Below are positions 29,845 through 37,862 of a DNA stretch of 64,000 bases, piece by piece (the first letter of the stretch is position 1; each line of letters begins with the position of its first letter). The notes beneath the pieces are model-generated. The model did no database searches and was not told the origin of the DNA. It worked only from the letters and a program-made list of their open reading frames with translations. Where the stretch lies: NCBI RefSeq assembly GCF_026191675.1, contig NZ_JAKRRY010000007.1:1-64000 (forward strand), given 5' to 3'. The translations under genes were made by a program, and so were the position numbers. The DNA is from Vibrio qingdaonensis. Lineage in GTDB: Bacteria; Pseudomonadota; Gammaproteobacteria; Enterobacterales; Vibrionaceae.

Positions 29845-31584
29845 ATGGATGCACATCCTACGACTTACACGACTACCCAACCTACACTACGCTCTGCTGA
29901 CATCGTCATGGCACCGGAAAGATTAGGCGCAATGCATCAAAACCGAATCAGTTTTGTTCGCTCGATCATTCGCAAAATGGCCAAACAACATTGGCGAGTA
30001 TCCAAAGCCGACTGGCAACTTTCGCCACAAGGGTTTGGTCATGTTACCTATAAATTAACCACCCCAAACCATCACTACCACTTGGTGGTATTTTGCGATG
30101 ACATTGCGGACGAAGATCGTAATGATCGTGTGATTGCTGAGCGCTGGGATGTCACCTTTGCTTTAGTGGACGGTGATGTCAACGTCGCGCTCCTAGAGCA
30201 ACTTAGAGCGAATGTTCCATTGCAAGAAGCGGGTCGAAACCCCAATAACGTCTTAGTGCTTGCACGGGCGAACAAAAGCGTGAGAGTGTTCGAACACATC
30301 GTTCGCTACCTGGCTAAAGGCGAACAGCCGAATCCGAAAGAGTTGGCAGAAGTCGGTTATATTCTCAGAACCACTGCTGTTTACGGCAATGGTAAATTTG
30401 GCATCGCTGATTTTAAGCGCCTAGAAAATAACCCCGATTTTAATCAATCATTTAGCGCTCAAATGTGTGCGGTTTATCTACTGCGTGAATTTAGCTTAGA
30501 CTGGGTTCATTACCTTGCGGTTCAGCAAGGCGGTGAACACGCCACATCACTACATCCCTCTCTTCAACGTTACTTAGGCGTTGGCAATGCCACTGGTTTG
30601 GGCATGGCACCTTATCTTATTAATCATCCAACCATTGTTGATCAGTGGATGACCACGAGAGAACAAGCCCTATCAGCGGTACTGCAGCATCCAACCGATG
30701 ATAAGCAATATTCTACGCTTCAAGCTCTGCTCAACAAAGCCACGTTGCATTTGCAACAAGTGATCACCATCAACGATCAGCAGCGCCAATTCAACGCTGA
30801 CGCGATAGCTGACTTGAATCACTTAACACGTCAACTGCCTAGTTTGATGACGCAACACTCCTCGTGGCGCGATCTTATTCAAGATTGCGCCGACATGAGT
30901 CTAGAAGCACAAGAGATCCTTTTGTCGTGCTTGATGGAGGTCTACCCAGAATTGGTCGATACTTATCAAGAGAAGATGAACAGCGATGAAACCTTATTTT
31001 TGCCCAGTGGCAAAAAAGTTCATGATCTGCAGACGACCATAGAACGCGCCTACCAATGGGCTATCGATATCGATTTCAATCTAGCAGACAATCACTATTG
31101 GTTTTGGTATCGCTCGCAGGACAAAGAAGAGCCTAGACTTGGCGTTCGCGGAGTGGAGCTTGGTGAAGACAAAGCACTGCCGCTGGACGTAGCGCGCCAA
31201 GTTAACCGCCTTTATCAGACTCTACGTCAACACGAATCCGAGCTATCACTGGCTGAGTTTCTTGTGCAGCATCCACAGCATCGTGCAATTGCAAGGCGCG
31301 TTTGGACGCTCGGTCATAAACAAATGGGTGATATTCAAATGAATGTGTTACACAAAGACGCATTACCAATGCATCTACTACGCTGCAAACTGGCGGTCTT
31401 TGGCGCAACAAAATTTGACCCTCGCTCCGACCGTTGGGTTCGCGTTACCTTTTTCCAAGGCGCACCTCTGCTTGATGAAATTCACAATAATACCTTCCAA
31501 GATAATTGGATTTTTCCACTATTACCGAGCAGCGAATCATTACAAAGCAACGAACTGTCATCAGGAGGAAACGTATCATGCTAG
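29845..31584 (+). CDS. Conserved-looking protein of unknown function, 579 residues
   Basis: Start at 29845 with GGTGAG 4 bases upstream; the longer frame has no ribosome site. No family recognised. The protein is soluble, without signal peptide or membrane helices, and rich in Trp, His and Tyr. Notable stretches are WRVSKADWQLSPQGFGHVTY and YHLVVFCDDI near the N-terminus, GYILRTTAVYGNGKFGIADF (about 205), RYLGVGNATGLGMAPYLINH (about 260) and FDPRSDRWVRVTFFQGAPL near the C-terminus. Its stop codon lies within the first codons of the DUF3726-type gene (ATGCTAG), so the two are translationally coupled and probably form one functional unit in the catabolic cluster. Confidence 0.75.
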   Translation: MDAHPTTYTTTQPTLRSADIVMAPERLGAMHQNRISFVRSIIRKMAKQHWRVSKADWQLSPQGFGHVTYKLTTPNHHYHLVVFCDDIADEDRNDRVIAERWDVTFALVDGDVNVALLEQLRANVPLQEAGRNPNNVLVLARANKSVRVFEHIVRYLAKGEQPNPKELAEVGYILRTTAVYGNGKFGIADFKRLENNPDFNQSFSAQMCAVYLLREFSLDWVHYLAVQQGGEHATSLHPSLQRYLGVGNATGLGMAPYLINHPTIVDQWMTTREQALSAVLQHPTDDKQYSTLQALLNKATLHLQQVITINDQQRQFNADAIADLNHLTRQLPSLMTQHSSWRDLIQDCADMSLEAQEILLSCLMEVYPELVDTYQEKMNSDETLFLPSGKKVHDLQTTIERAYQWAIDIDFNLADNHYWFWYRSQDKEEPRLGVRGVELGEDKALPLDVARQVNRLYQTLRQHESELSLAEFLVQHPQHRAIARRVWTLGHKQMGDIQMNVLHKDALPMHLLRCKLAVFGATKFDPRSDRWVRVTFFQGAPLLDEIHNNTFQDNWIFPLLPSSESLQSNELSSGGNVSC

Positions 31585-32318
31585 TCTCTCACAATGAACT
31601 GGTTGCTGCGGTCAACAAGGCATTTCTTGGGATGCGTCGCTCATGCGGAGAAGCCGACGTTATTGCCAACATGGTTGCCGATCTACAAATGGTTGGACTG
31701 CACGGGGTGCGTCACTTTAATAACGCCAGTCGCTATATTAGTCATGACCAAGACCGCCCGGCTGATATTACGCTCACGCAGCCACAACGGATAAGCGTAA
31801 ATCTTCACCGTTGCAGTTTAGCGTGCCACCTGCCAGTTATAATGGACTATGCCATTGAAAAAATGGTCGGCTCAAAGTCGATGACTATCGAACTGAATCA
31901 TTGTCACAATCGCTGGCTAGCTTACAGTGAATTAGTCAAGCTAGCAGCAAAAGGTATAGCCTGTATGGCAAGGTGGACCAATGGCAGCAGTCCTAAACAT
32001 ACTATGTATATCCTAAATCGCGGTTGTGTGGCACCCGAGTTATTCTTATCAGATGCGCTAGACATTCAAGACACCAACAACCATAGCAACCATAGCATGA
32101 TCATAGAGCTGTCCGTTCAAGACTTTGACGTAACAGCGCTTTCGCGTGATTACAGCCTGCATATCGATTCTAATGAACTGTCACAAGCGCAACAAAATGC
32201 GTGGCATAATGGTATTAGCGTTGACGACCAAGAGTGGGGACTGCTTAAACAAACGGCAACCGCAATACTGGTGGAAAACAGTGAACAGTCGGTGAAAGGG
32301 GCTGGAGAAGTGGCTTAG
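31578..32318 (+). CDS. DUF3726-type protein, 246 residues
   Basis: The ATG at 31578 has a full AGGAGG 9 bases upstream and overlaps the preceding stop codon. The N-terminus (MLVSHNELVAAVNKAFLGMR, then CGEADVIANMVADLQMVGLHG) resembles the DUF3726 family and, more distantly, the N-terminal region of malate/L-lactate dehydrogenase-type reductases, but no cofactor site could be identified. Cys residues occur at HRCSLACH and IACMARW. It ends the plus-strand cluster. Function unknown; coupling to the 579-residue protein suggests a two-component enzyme. Confidence 0.65.
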   Translation: MLVSHNELVAAVNKAFLGMRRSCGEADVIANMVADLQMVGLHGVRHFNNASRYISHDQDRPADITLTQPQRISVNLHRCSLACHLPVIMDYAIEKMVGSKSMTIELNHCHNRWLAYSELVKLAAKGIACMARWTNGSSPKHTMYILNRGCVAPELFLSDALDIQDTNNHSNHSMIIELSVQDFDVTALSRDYSLHIDSNELSQAQQNAWHNGISVDDQEWGLLKQTATAILVENSEQSVKGAGEVA

Positions 32319-32497
32319 CTACCTGTTTAGTGATGGCCTTTGAGATTATGATCATTGGCATTACTGCCTTGAATCGCATAATTTCTAGTATGACTGTTCT
32401 GTAACATCAATTGATAGCGCTCGTGGTTCTGATAAGCTCCGATCCAAAGCGCTATTCACTTTATCAACCCTAATTTGAACGGTCTATCTTGATTGTG

Positions 32498-32653
32498 TTA
32501 CGAGCATGAACCACAGCAACCCGTTGGGGTATCATGCTTGCCTTTACCCTCGGCATTATTCTTATCCGCCATCTTTTCCGATGAGCTAGGCTTCTTTTCT
32601 TGAGTCGCTTGGGCGTCTTTCTTTTGAAAAATTTTCTTAATTGATAATGTCAT
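32498..32653 (-). CDS. CCGSCS-motif small protein, 51 residues
   Basis: A short gene with a GGA ribosome site 8 bases before its ATG. The product is very hydrophilic: MTLSIKKIF then a Lys/Ser/Ala-rich middle, ending TPTGCCGSCS. A terminal CCGSCS is the hallmark of a small protein family (TIGR04101-like) known mainly in marine gammaproteobacteria. Its function is not established; the three clustered cysteines suggest metal binding, redox chemistry or modification. A 13-bp tandem duplication lies in its leader. It is not linked by operon to the genes on either side. Confidence 0.8.
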   Translation of the reverse strand: MTLSIKKIFQKKDAQATQEKKPSSSEKMADKNNAEGKGKHDTPTGCCGSCS

Positions 32654-32663
32654 GTCTGATTCC

Positions 32664-32689
32664 AAATCTGTTGGCTAAATCTGTTGGCT
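32664..32689. repeat. 13-bp tandem duplication
   Basis: AAATCTGTTGGCT occurs twice in direct succession (32664-32676, 32677-32689), about 10 bp upstream of the CCGSCS gene start. It may be a slippage event in the leader. Confidence 0.85.
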
Positions 32690-32845
32690 AAATAGTAGTC
32701 GCACAATACCATAGTAAAATAGTCAACTATTGATCTCGCACATCTTTTCTGTGCTTAACCTCAAACAGTCTATACATGCATACCAACAACACTCATGAGT
32801 TGGCCGATGAAAAACGCGGCATCGCGACTCGATCAAATAACACAC

Positions 32846-32875
32846 AAAAAAGCCCGCTCACTTATGAACGGGCTT
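32846..32875 (-). terminator. Rho-independent terminator of the PTS gene
   Basis: Stem AAGCCCG (32850-32856) with CGGGCTT (32869-32875). The A-run on its left is a U-run for minus-strand transcripts, so it terminates the EIIBC gene, whose stop codon is about 80 bp away. Confidence 0.8.
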
Positions 32876-32955
32876 AGCCTCTATTTATAGCCGTGCTCTT
32901 TGTGTATGAATACTCACGAACTCGGCTATTATTGTCAGCCAGTCACTATAGAAGC

Positions 32956-34398
32956 TTACTTGTCATCTAACTTAACAAACATCGAGGTTAGGACAAAGGA
33001 GAGAGCAAACACGCCGCAAACACCCAGCACCGCTTGAATAAAGTTTTGTGTACCACCCGATAGATACGCTGGCAAACTAAACACTGAAGACAAAATATAG
33101 CTAGTAAGATGCGTATCAATAGTCACAGAAATGGCACCAAAGATACCGGCCGCTAAGCTCGCTGTCAGCATCGCTTTGGTATACTTCGTTAACACACCAA
33201 ATAACGCAGGCTCTGTAATACCAAGAATTGCCGTAATGCCAGAACTCACTGTAATTGATGACTCTTCCTTAGACACGGTCTTACGTTGCTTGTGCCAAAT
33301 CGCCATGGTCGCCCCTGCAATCGCCAGATTGCCTAAACACATGATTGGCATTAGCAAATCTTTATTATACAGCGCAAAGTTGTTCAAGCTGATCGGCGTC
33401 ATGCTGTGATGAATACCAAACACAATTGTAATTGGGCGAGTAATACCAAATACAAAGCCAGTTAACGTTGGGGAGATTTCCAATAGTGAACCCACTACCC
33501 AACCCGCACCATTACTTAACCAAATACCTAAAGGTCCGACAGCAGATAGAGTAATCGTCGACGTAATCGCAAACGCAAACAACGGCGTAAACACTGGTTT
33601 TGCCACAGATGGGATCAATCTATCGACTAATGGCGTCACTTTAGACAGCAACCAAACAGCAAGTATCGCAGGAACGATAGCACCGCCATAATTGAGCAGT
33701 TCAACAGGGATAACTCCCATAACTTTTAGCTCAGCAAGCTCTCCAATGCCGTTTAACGCCGCTGCCTTATCTGCTAATTTTGGTGACAGCATCGCCGCTG
33801 CCACTGCCAACGCAATGTATTCGTTGACTCGAAACATCTTCGCAGCAGAAAATGACACCAGCATCGGTAAGAAGAAGAATACCGCGACTGAGATAGAGCG
33901 GAAAAAGAATACGGTATCTGAATCTTCGGAAATAACATTGGTCGCAATCAGTCCCGATAGTAGACCCATCAACATGCCTGCACCTGCAATCGCCGGGACG
34001 ACGGGGCCAAAAATACCCGCTACGATGCGCATCGCACCTTGGAACAATTTGCCTTTACTTGCCGTTTCTATCGCTTCTATGGAATCATCGTCAGATGCTG
34101 TGTTAGCAGGCAGTGATTTAAACCACTGCTCTACTTCAACGCCAACAATGACTTGAGTCTGTCCTTCCTGAAAAACCACGCCTTTTATACCATGAATACT
34201 CTTTATCACTTCGCCATCGGCAAGCGACTCATTTTTCAATTTGAATCGCAGACGCGTCATACAATGCGTCGAGTCTGCAATATTGTTAATGCCCCCAAGA
34301 GCATCAACCAACAGGCCTATTTTTTCTTTTATATTCATATTTTTAGATGAGGCTATCTTTGCTGGATCCAATGCATCCATAGGTTCATTCGCTTGCAT
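32956..34398 (-). CDS. PTS sugar transporter subunit IIBC (glucose superfamily)
   Basis: Up to 480 residues. The EIIB domain (about 21-105) has the phosphorylated cysteine in STHCMTRLRFKL and the GIKGVVFQEGQTQVIVG block. The EIIC domain (about 130-478) has ten or so hydrophobic segments and a GIHHSMTPI region in place of the usual GLHW motif. Start is uncertain: the ATG at 34398 has CGGA upstream, whereas the domain proper begins at the internal MNIKEKIG. No EIIA domain is present, so it must use EIIA from elsewhere. It faces the divergent RspA/ManD-type dehydratase, suggesting import of a sugar or sugar acid used by that enzyme. Confidence 0.88.
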   Translation of the reverse strand: MQANEPMDALDPAKIASSKNMNIKEKIGLLVDALGGINNIADSTHCMTRLRFKLKNESLADGEVIKSIHGIKGVVFQEGQTQVIVGVEVEQWFKSLPANTASDDDSIEAIETASKGKLFQGAMRIVAGIFGPVVPAIAGAGMLMGLLSGLIATNVISEDSDTVFFFRSISVAVFFFLPMLVSFSAAKMFRVNEYIALAVAAAMLSPKLADKAAALNGIGELAELKVMGVIPVELLNYGGAIVPAILAVWLLSKVTPLVDRLIPSVAKPVFTPLFAFAITSTITLSAVGPLGIWLSNGAGWVVGSLLEISPTLTGFVFGITRPITIVFGIHHSMTPISLNNFALYNKDLLMPIMCLGNLAIAGATMAIWHKQRKTVSKEESSITVSSGITAILGITEPALFGVLTKYTKAMLTASLAAGIFGAISVTIDTHLTSYILSSVFSLPAYLSGGTQNFIQAVLGVCGVFALSFVLTSMFVKLDDK

Positions 34399-34580
34399 AT
34401 ATCGTCCGAATTATTATTTTATGATGAATTTGTCTGTTTGTATAATACGGAGACGGCCTATAAATCCAACTCGAAAAAGTGAGAAAGCAATCACACTTCA
34501 ACATCGAATTTAGCACATTTCATGATATTTCCAGAATTGGTCTGTTTTTCATTAACTATTACCACTAATAATGAACCAAT

Positions 34581-34599
34581 AAAAAATAGGCTATTTTTT
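34581..34599. promoter_or_regulatory. Palindromic operator candidate between EIIBC and dehydratase genes
   Basis: AAAAAATAG-N-CTATTTTTT, a perfect 9-bp dyad with one central base, in the 264-bp divergent region. Position and symmetry fit a site for the GntR-family regulator encoded at 35.9-36.6 kb. Another GntR or a hairpin role is possible. Confidence 0.45.
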
Positions 34600-34662
34600 A
34601 CTTGATCAAACCTGTTTTTAGCGGTTAGATAATAGCAGTTAATTTATATAGGCAGCATCATT

Positions 34663-35862
34663 GTGAAAGAAACCATTATATCTGGTATTGAATGTATTAT
34701 TACCAAACCAGACAGGCATAATTTAGTCACTGTCATTGTTGAAACCAATGCTGGTGTCACTGGCTATGGCTGCGCGACGTTCCAACAACGCCCACTCGCG
34801 GTTAAAACGATGGTAGATGAATACTTAAAGCCTCTGCTTATTGGAAAAAACGCCAATAATATAGAAGATTTATGGCAAATGATGATGGTTAATGCTTATT
34901 GGCGTAATGGCCCAGTTATTAACAATGCTATTTCAGGCGTTGACATGGCACTTTGGGATATTAAGTCCAAACTTGCTAATATGCCTTTACACCAATTATT
35001 TGGTGGTAAGTCTCGTGATGCTATTCCTGTATATACTCATGCCACGAGTGATTCAATGGAAGGTATTTACAAACTCGTTGATGGTTTCCTTGAACAAGGC
35101 TATAAACATATTCGCTGCCAACTTGGGTTTTACGGTGGTGTGCCAGAAAATATCCATACAACAGAAAACCCAACTTCTGGATCCTATTACGACCAAGACC
35201 AGTATATGGATAACACGCTGACCATGTTTAAATCGCTTCGCGAGAAATATGGTAATGAATTCCACATTCTCCATGATGTGCATGAGCGCCTATTCCCTAA
35301 TCAAGCGGTGCAATTTGCAAAAGATGTTGAGCAATACAAGCCATTCTTCATTGAAGATATCTTGCCGCCAAGTCAAACCGAGTGGTTAGATAATATAAGA
35401 AGCCAAACCTCGGTATCTCTTGGGCTGGGTGAGTTATTTAATAATCCCGAGGAATGGAAGTCTCTCATTATTAATCGTCGCATCGATTTTATCCGCTGCC
35501 ATGTTTCACAAATTGGTGGTATCACACCGGCACTAAAGCTAGGGTACTTCTGTCAACACTTTGGTGTGCGTATCGCATGGCACTGCCCGCCTGATATGAC
35601 ACCGATTGGTGCCGCAGTAAATACTCACTTAAACGTTCATTTGCACAACGCCGCTATCCAAGAGCATGTTGAATATAAAGAGAATACCCATGCGGTGTTC
35701 CCAAATGCACAAGAACCCAAGAATGGGTATCTTTATGCCTCTGAAGTCCCTGGTATTGGTGTTGAGATGAACCGCCAAGCTGCTACTGACTATCCAGTGG
35801 AATATCGTCCGCATGAATGGACACAAAGCCGCTTACCTGATGGCAGTATTCATACACCTTAA
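34663..35862 (+). CDS. Enolase-superfamily sugar-acid dehydratase (RspA/ManD type)
   Basis: 399 residues from a GTG start. The mandelate-racemase-like capping domain covers about 1-125 ([20 protein letters not shown]), followed by the barrel. Metal ligands are Asp in ILHDVHERL (with the neighbouring His that acts as acid/base in ManD), Glu in FFIEDILPP and Glu in [10 protein letters not shown] second catalytic His is in [14 protein letters not shown]. Length and motifs fit the D-mannonate dehydratase/RspA branch, whose members act on mannonate or gluconate weakly or on unknown acids. Divergent from a PTS carrier and followed convergently by a GntR regulator. Confidence 0.9.
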   Translation: MKETIISGIECIITKPDRHNLVTVIVETNAGVTGYGCATFQQRPLAVKTMVDEYLKPLLIGKNANNIEDLWQMMMVNAYWRNGPVINNAISGVDMALWDIKSKLANMPLHQLFGGKSRDAIPVYTHATSDSMEGIYKLVDGFLEQGYKHIRCQLGFYGGVPENIHTTENPTSGSYYDQDQYMDNTLTMFKSLREKYGNEFHILHDVHERLFPNQAVQFAKDVEQYKPFFIEDILPPSQTEWLDNIRSQTSVSLGLGELFNNPEEWKSLIINRRIDFIRCHVSQIGGITPALKLGYFCQHFGVRIAWHCPPDMTPIGAAVNTHLNVHLHNAAIQEHVEYKENTHAVFPNAQEPKNGYLYASEVPGIGVEMNRQAATDYPVEYRPHEWTQSRLPDGSIHTP

Positions 35863-35890
35863 TGGGTGGGTACTATTCTAACCCATGAAT

Positions 35891-35915
35891 AAAATAGCCG
35901 CTTTGCGGCTATTTT
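35891..35915. terminator. Bidirectional terminator between dehydratase and gntR
   Basis: A strong 11-bp stem, AAAATAGCCGC (35891-35901) and GCGGCTATTTT (35905-35915), with a 3-nt loop, flanked by A and T runs. It overlaps the gntR stop codon and serves both convergent genes. Confidence 0.9.
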
Positions 35916-36616
35916 TTATCTCGATATTGAATGTTTTTACTATTAAATGGGGTGTGATACGTGCATTGATAGTTGATATCTATAATATCACTGACAATAA
36001 ACACTTCACCATTCGAGAGAAAACCACGGTTGGTAATATTCATTGCCGCTGCACCACGCTTACAATCTAGCAGTTGTGCTTCTTCTTTTGAGGTATTTAC
36101 GGCGCGGTAGGTTGTGAGATATTGTTCAATATCTAAACCTATGTCGAGTGCGTGCTTTTGCAAAGAGTTTTCTATAATCGTATCATTCATTTTTGGAAAT
36201 AGTTTTACTGGCATTCTCGCTTCTTCTACTTGAATGACTTTTCCATCAATGAGCCTTAAGCGCTTTACATTCCATATATAATCGTCATCGTCCAAAAGAA
36301 ACACACGTTTCTCATTTGAATCCATCACTCTTTTGTTCAATGTCAGCTTACTATACGACATACTCTTGAAACTATTTTCAGTAATAGAGTTATACACAAG
36401 AGGGTTATTATTAATGTCTCCATTAATAAATATACCAGAACCAGACTTCACGGTAACAATACCGATAGATTCTAATTTCTCTAGTGCTTTCCTTATGGTA
36501 AACCTGGATACCTCATAACTTTCTGCAAGCTCTCTTTCTGAAGGCAATTTCATCGTAATAACATTCTGACAGATCTTACTGATAACGTCTTGAACGATAA
36601 ACTCATATTTTTTCAT
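35909..36616 (-). CDS. GntR-family regulator (HutC/UTRA type)
   Basis: 235 residues. The N-terminal winged helix (about 3-65) includes KLPSERELAESYEVSRFTIRKALEKLESIGIV and is followed by a UTRA effector domain (about 85-230; LLDDDDYIWNVKRLRLIDGK, VEEARMPVKLFP, NRGFLSNGEVFIVSD). It most probably represses the neighbouring EIIBC and dehydratase genes until a sugar-phosphate ligand binds. Its own promoter region contains a heptamer repeat array. Confidence 0.9.
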   Translation of the reverse strand: MKKYEFIVQDVISKICQNVITMKLPSERELAESYEVSRFTIRKALEKLESIGIVTVKSGSGIFINGDINNNPLVYNSITENSFKSMSYSKLTLNKRVMDSNEKRVFLLDDDDYIWNVKRLRLIDGKVIQVEEARMPVKLFPKMNDTIIENSLQKHALDIGLDIEQYLTTYRAVNTSKEEAQLLDCKRGAAAMNITNRGFLSNGEVFIVSDIIDINYQCTYHTPFNSKNIQYRDKK

Positions 36617-36679
36617 CGGATTATGAAAACCTAGTAATTAGAGGGGCTAAAAGAGTGTGAATACAACATTGCACATAAA

Positions 36680-36714
36680 CTATCGACTATCGACTATCGA
36701 CTATCGACTATCGA
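36680..36714. repeat. Heptanucleotide tandem array, 5 copies
   Basis: CTATCGA is repeated five times without error, 64 bp upstream of the gntR start. Copy-number slippage here could change promoter spacing. Confidence 0.95.
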
Positions 36715-36899
36715 TGCTAGCTTTTGAAAATACTTTACCTAACTCCATAATTTTAGGCGACTATTCCCTTGAGATCCATCTTTATTAAAAAGTTCTCTCT
36801 CGTCCTCTCGCTATCAAAAACACCACTCCCGAAAGGCCGTCTCTATCGTGAAGCCCCCCACTGAACAGCAAAGATTGCACGATGACTAAGCTAACGCGT

Positions 36900-36943
36900 G
36901 CAAAACCACTTAACATACCTTACAATCACGCAAAACCACTTAA
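36900..36943. promoter_or_regulatory. Direct-repeat operator candidate
   Basis: GCAAAACCACTTAA occurs at 36900-36913 and 36930-36943, 30 bp apart or about three helical turns, just upstream of the DeoR-type gene. Fits autoregulation by a DeoR protein. The rest of the 36617-37005 gap holds only the heptamer array. Confidence 0.5.
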
Positions 36944-37005
36944 GTAAATCCCATTACGTTAACAAACACAATCATGTTAACTGCCTCATATGGCACGGTT
37001 TGAAC

Positions 37006-37857
37006 ATGAGTCTACCGATAACGATGACGCAAAACGCTATGACACAACAAGCTATGACACAACAAGCTATGACCCAAGATGAACGATTACTAGCAATGCA
37101 AACCTTGCTCAATCAAAAAGGCAAAATTACCCTTAATGATCTCTGCGAGCAATTTGCGATCTCCCGGGATTCAGCTCGACGTGACCTCGTCAAGCTTGCT
37201 CAACAACCCGGTATACAACGCATTCGTGGTGGTGCGATAATTTCTCCGGTCACTCCATATGCAATAGCCTATCAGCAAAAAACCATCAGTCAGGCAAAAG
37301 TGGACATCGGCCAACTCGCCGCCAGCCTAGTTGAAGCGAATGACTATGTACTGCTTGATACGGGAACGACATTAACTGCAATGGCAACGTACCTACGCGC
37401 CCCGCTTACTGTCGTCACCAATTCGGTCGATTGTTTATCAACACTCACTCGTGGCGCAGACTCAATACACAATGCAGAACAAAAGATTGGGGTTCATATT
37501 TTGGGTGGGGAGTTTGACGTGTTTCATCGTGCCATTCTTGGCAGTAATGCGATTAAGCAATTAGAAAGCTACCGAATTAACAAAGCATTCATAGGGGTTT
37601 GCGCCTTATCAGAGCATGGGGTTTCCACCAGCAGCGAAGCCGAAGCCTCGATGAAGCAAGCCATGATCGCACAAGCGGAAACGACCATTTTAGTTTGTGA
37701 TAGCAGCAAATTTGGCCAGCAACACTTTTTCCAAGTCTGCAGCTTTGAGCACGTTGATGTGATCGTTTCCGATCAAGCCCCGCCCGCTAACATTGCCAGT
37801 CAGCTTGCCAAGCACGATATCGACATCATTCTTACGACCCCTTCGACGAAGAGTTAA
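37006..37857 (+). CDS. DeoR-family transcriptional regulator
   Basis: 283 residues if started at the ATG at 37006; further in-frame ATGs at 37024, 37039, 37054 and 37069 lie in a 15-bp repeat (AMTQQ), and the domain proper begins at MTQDERLLAM (37069). The helix-turn-helix is KITLNDLCEQFAISRDSARRDLVKL. The sensing domain has DYVLLDTGTTLTAMATYL, TVVTNSVDCL and INKAFIGVCALSEHGVSTSSE. It lies 5 bp before the Gfo/Idh/MocA oxidoreductase gene and so probably controls that gene and itself. Confidence 0.9.
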   Translation: MSLPITMTQNAMTQQAMTQQAMTQDERLLAMQTLLNQKGKITLNDLCEQFAISRDSARRDLVKLAQQPGIQRIRGGAIISPVTPYAIAYQQKTISQAKVDIGQLAASLVEANDYVLLDTGTTLTAMATYLRAPLTVVTNSVDCLSTLTRGADSIHNAEQKIGVHILGGEFDVFHRAILGSNAIKQLESYRINKAFIGVCALSEHGVSTSSEAEASMKQAMIAQAETTILVCDSSKFGQQHFFQVCSFEHVDVIVSDQAPPANIASQLAKHDIDIILTTPSTKS

Positions 37858-37862
37858 ACACT

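Noticed and set aside
34500..34530. CRP-like site (AGTGA...TCACA) before the EIIBC gene
   Set aside because: The half-sites are 8 rather than 6 bases apart, which does not fit the CRP dyad.
36680..36714. CRISPR-like repeat array
   Set aside because: Seven-base units in direct tandem without spacers are a microsatellite, not a CRISPR; no cas genes are present.
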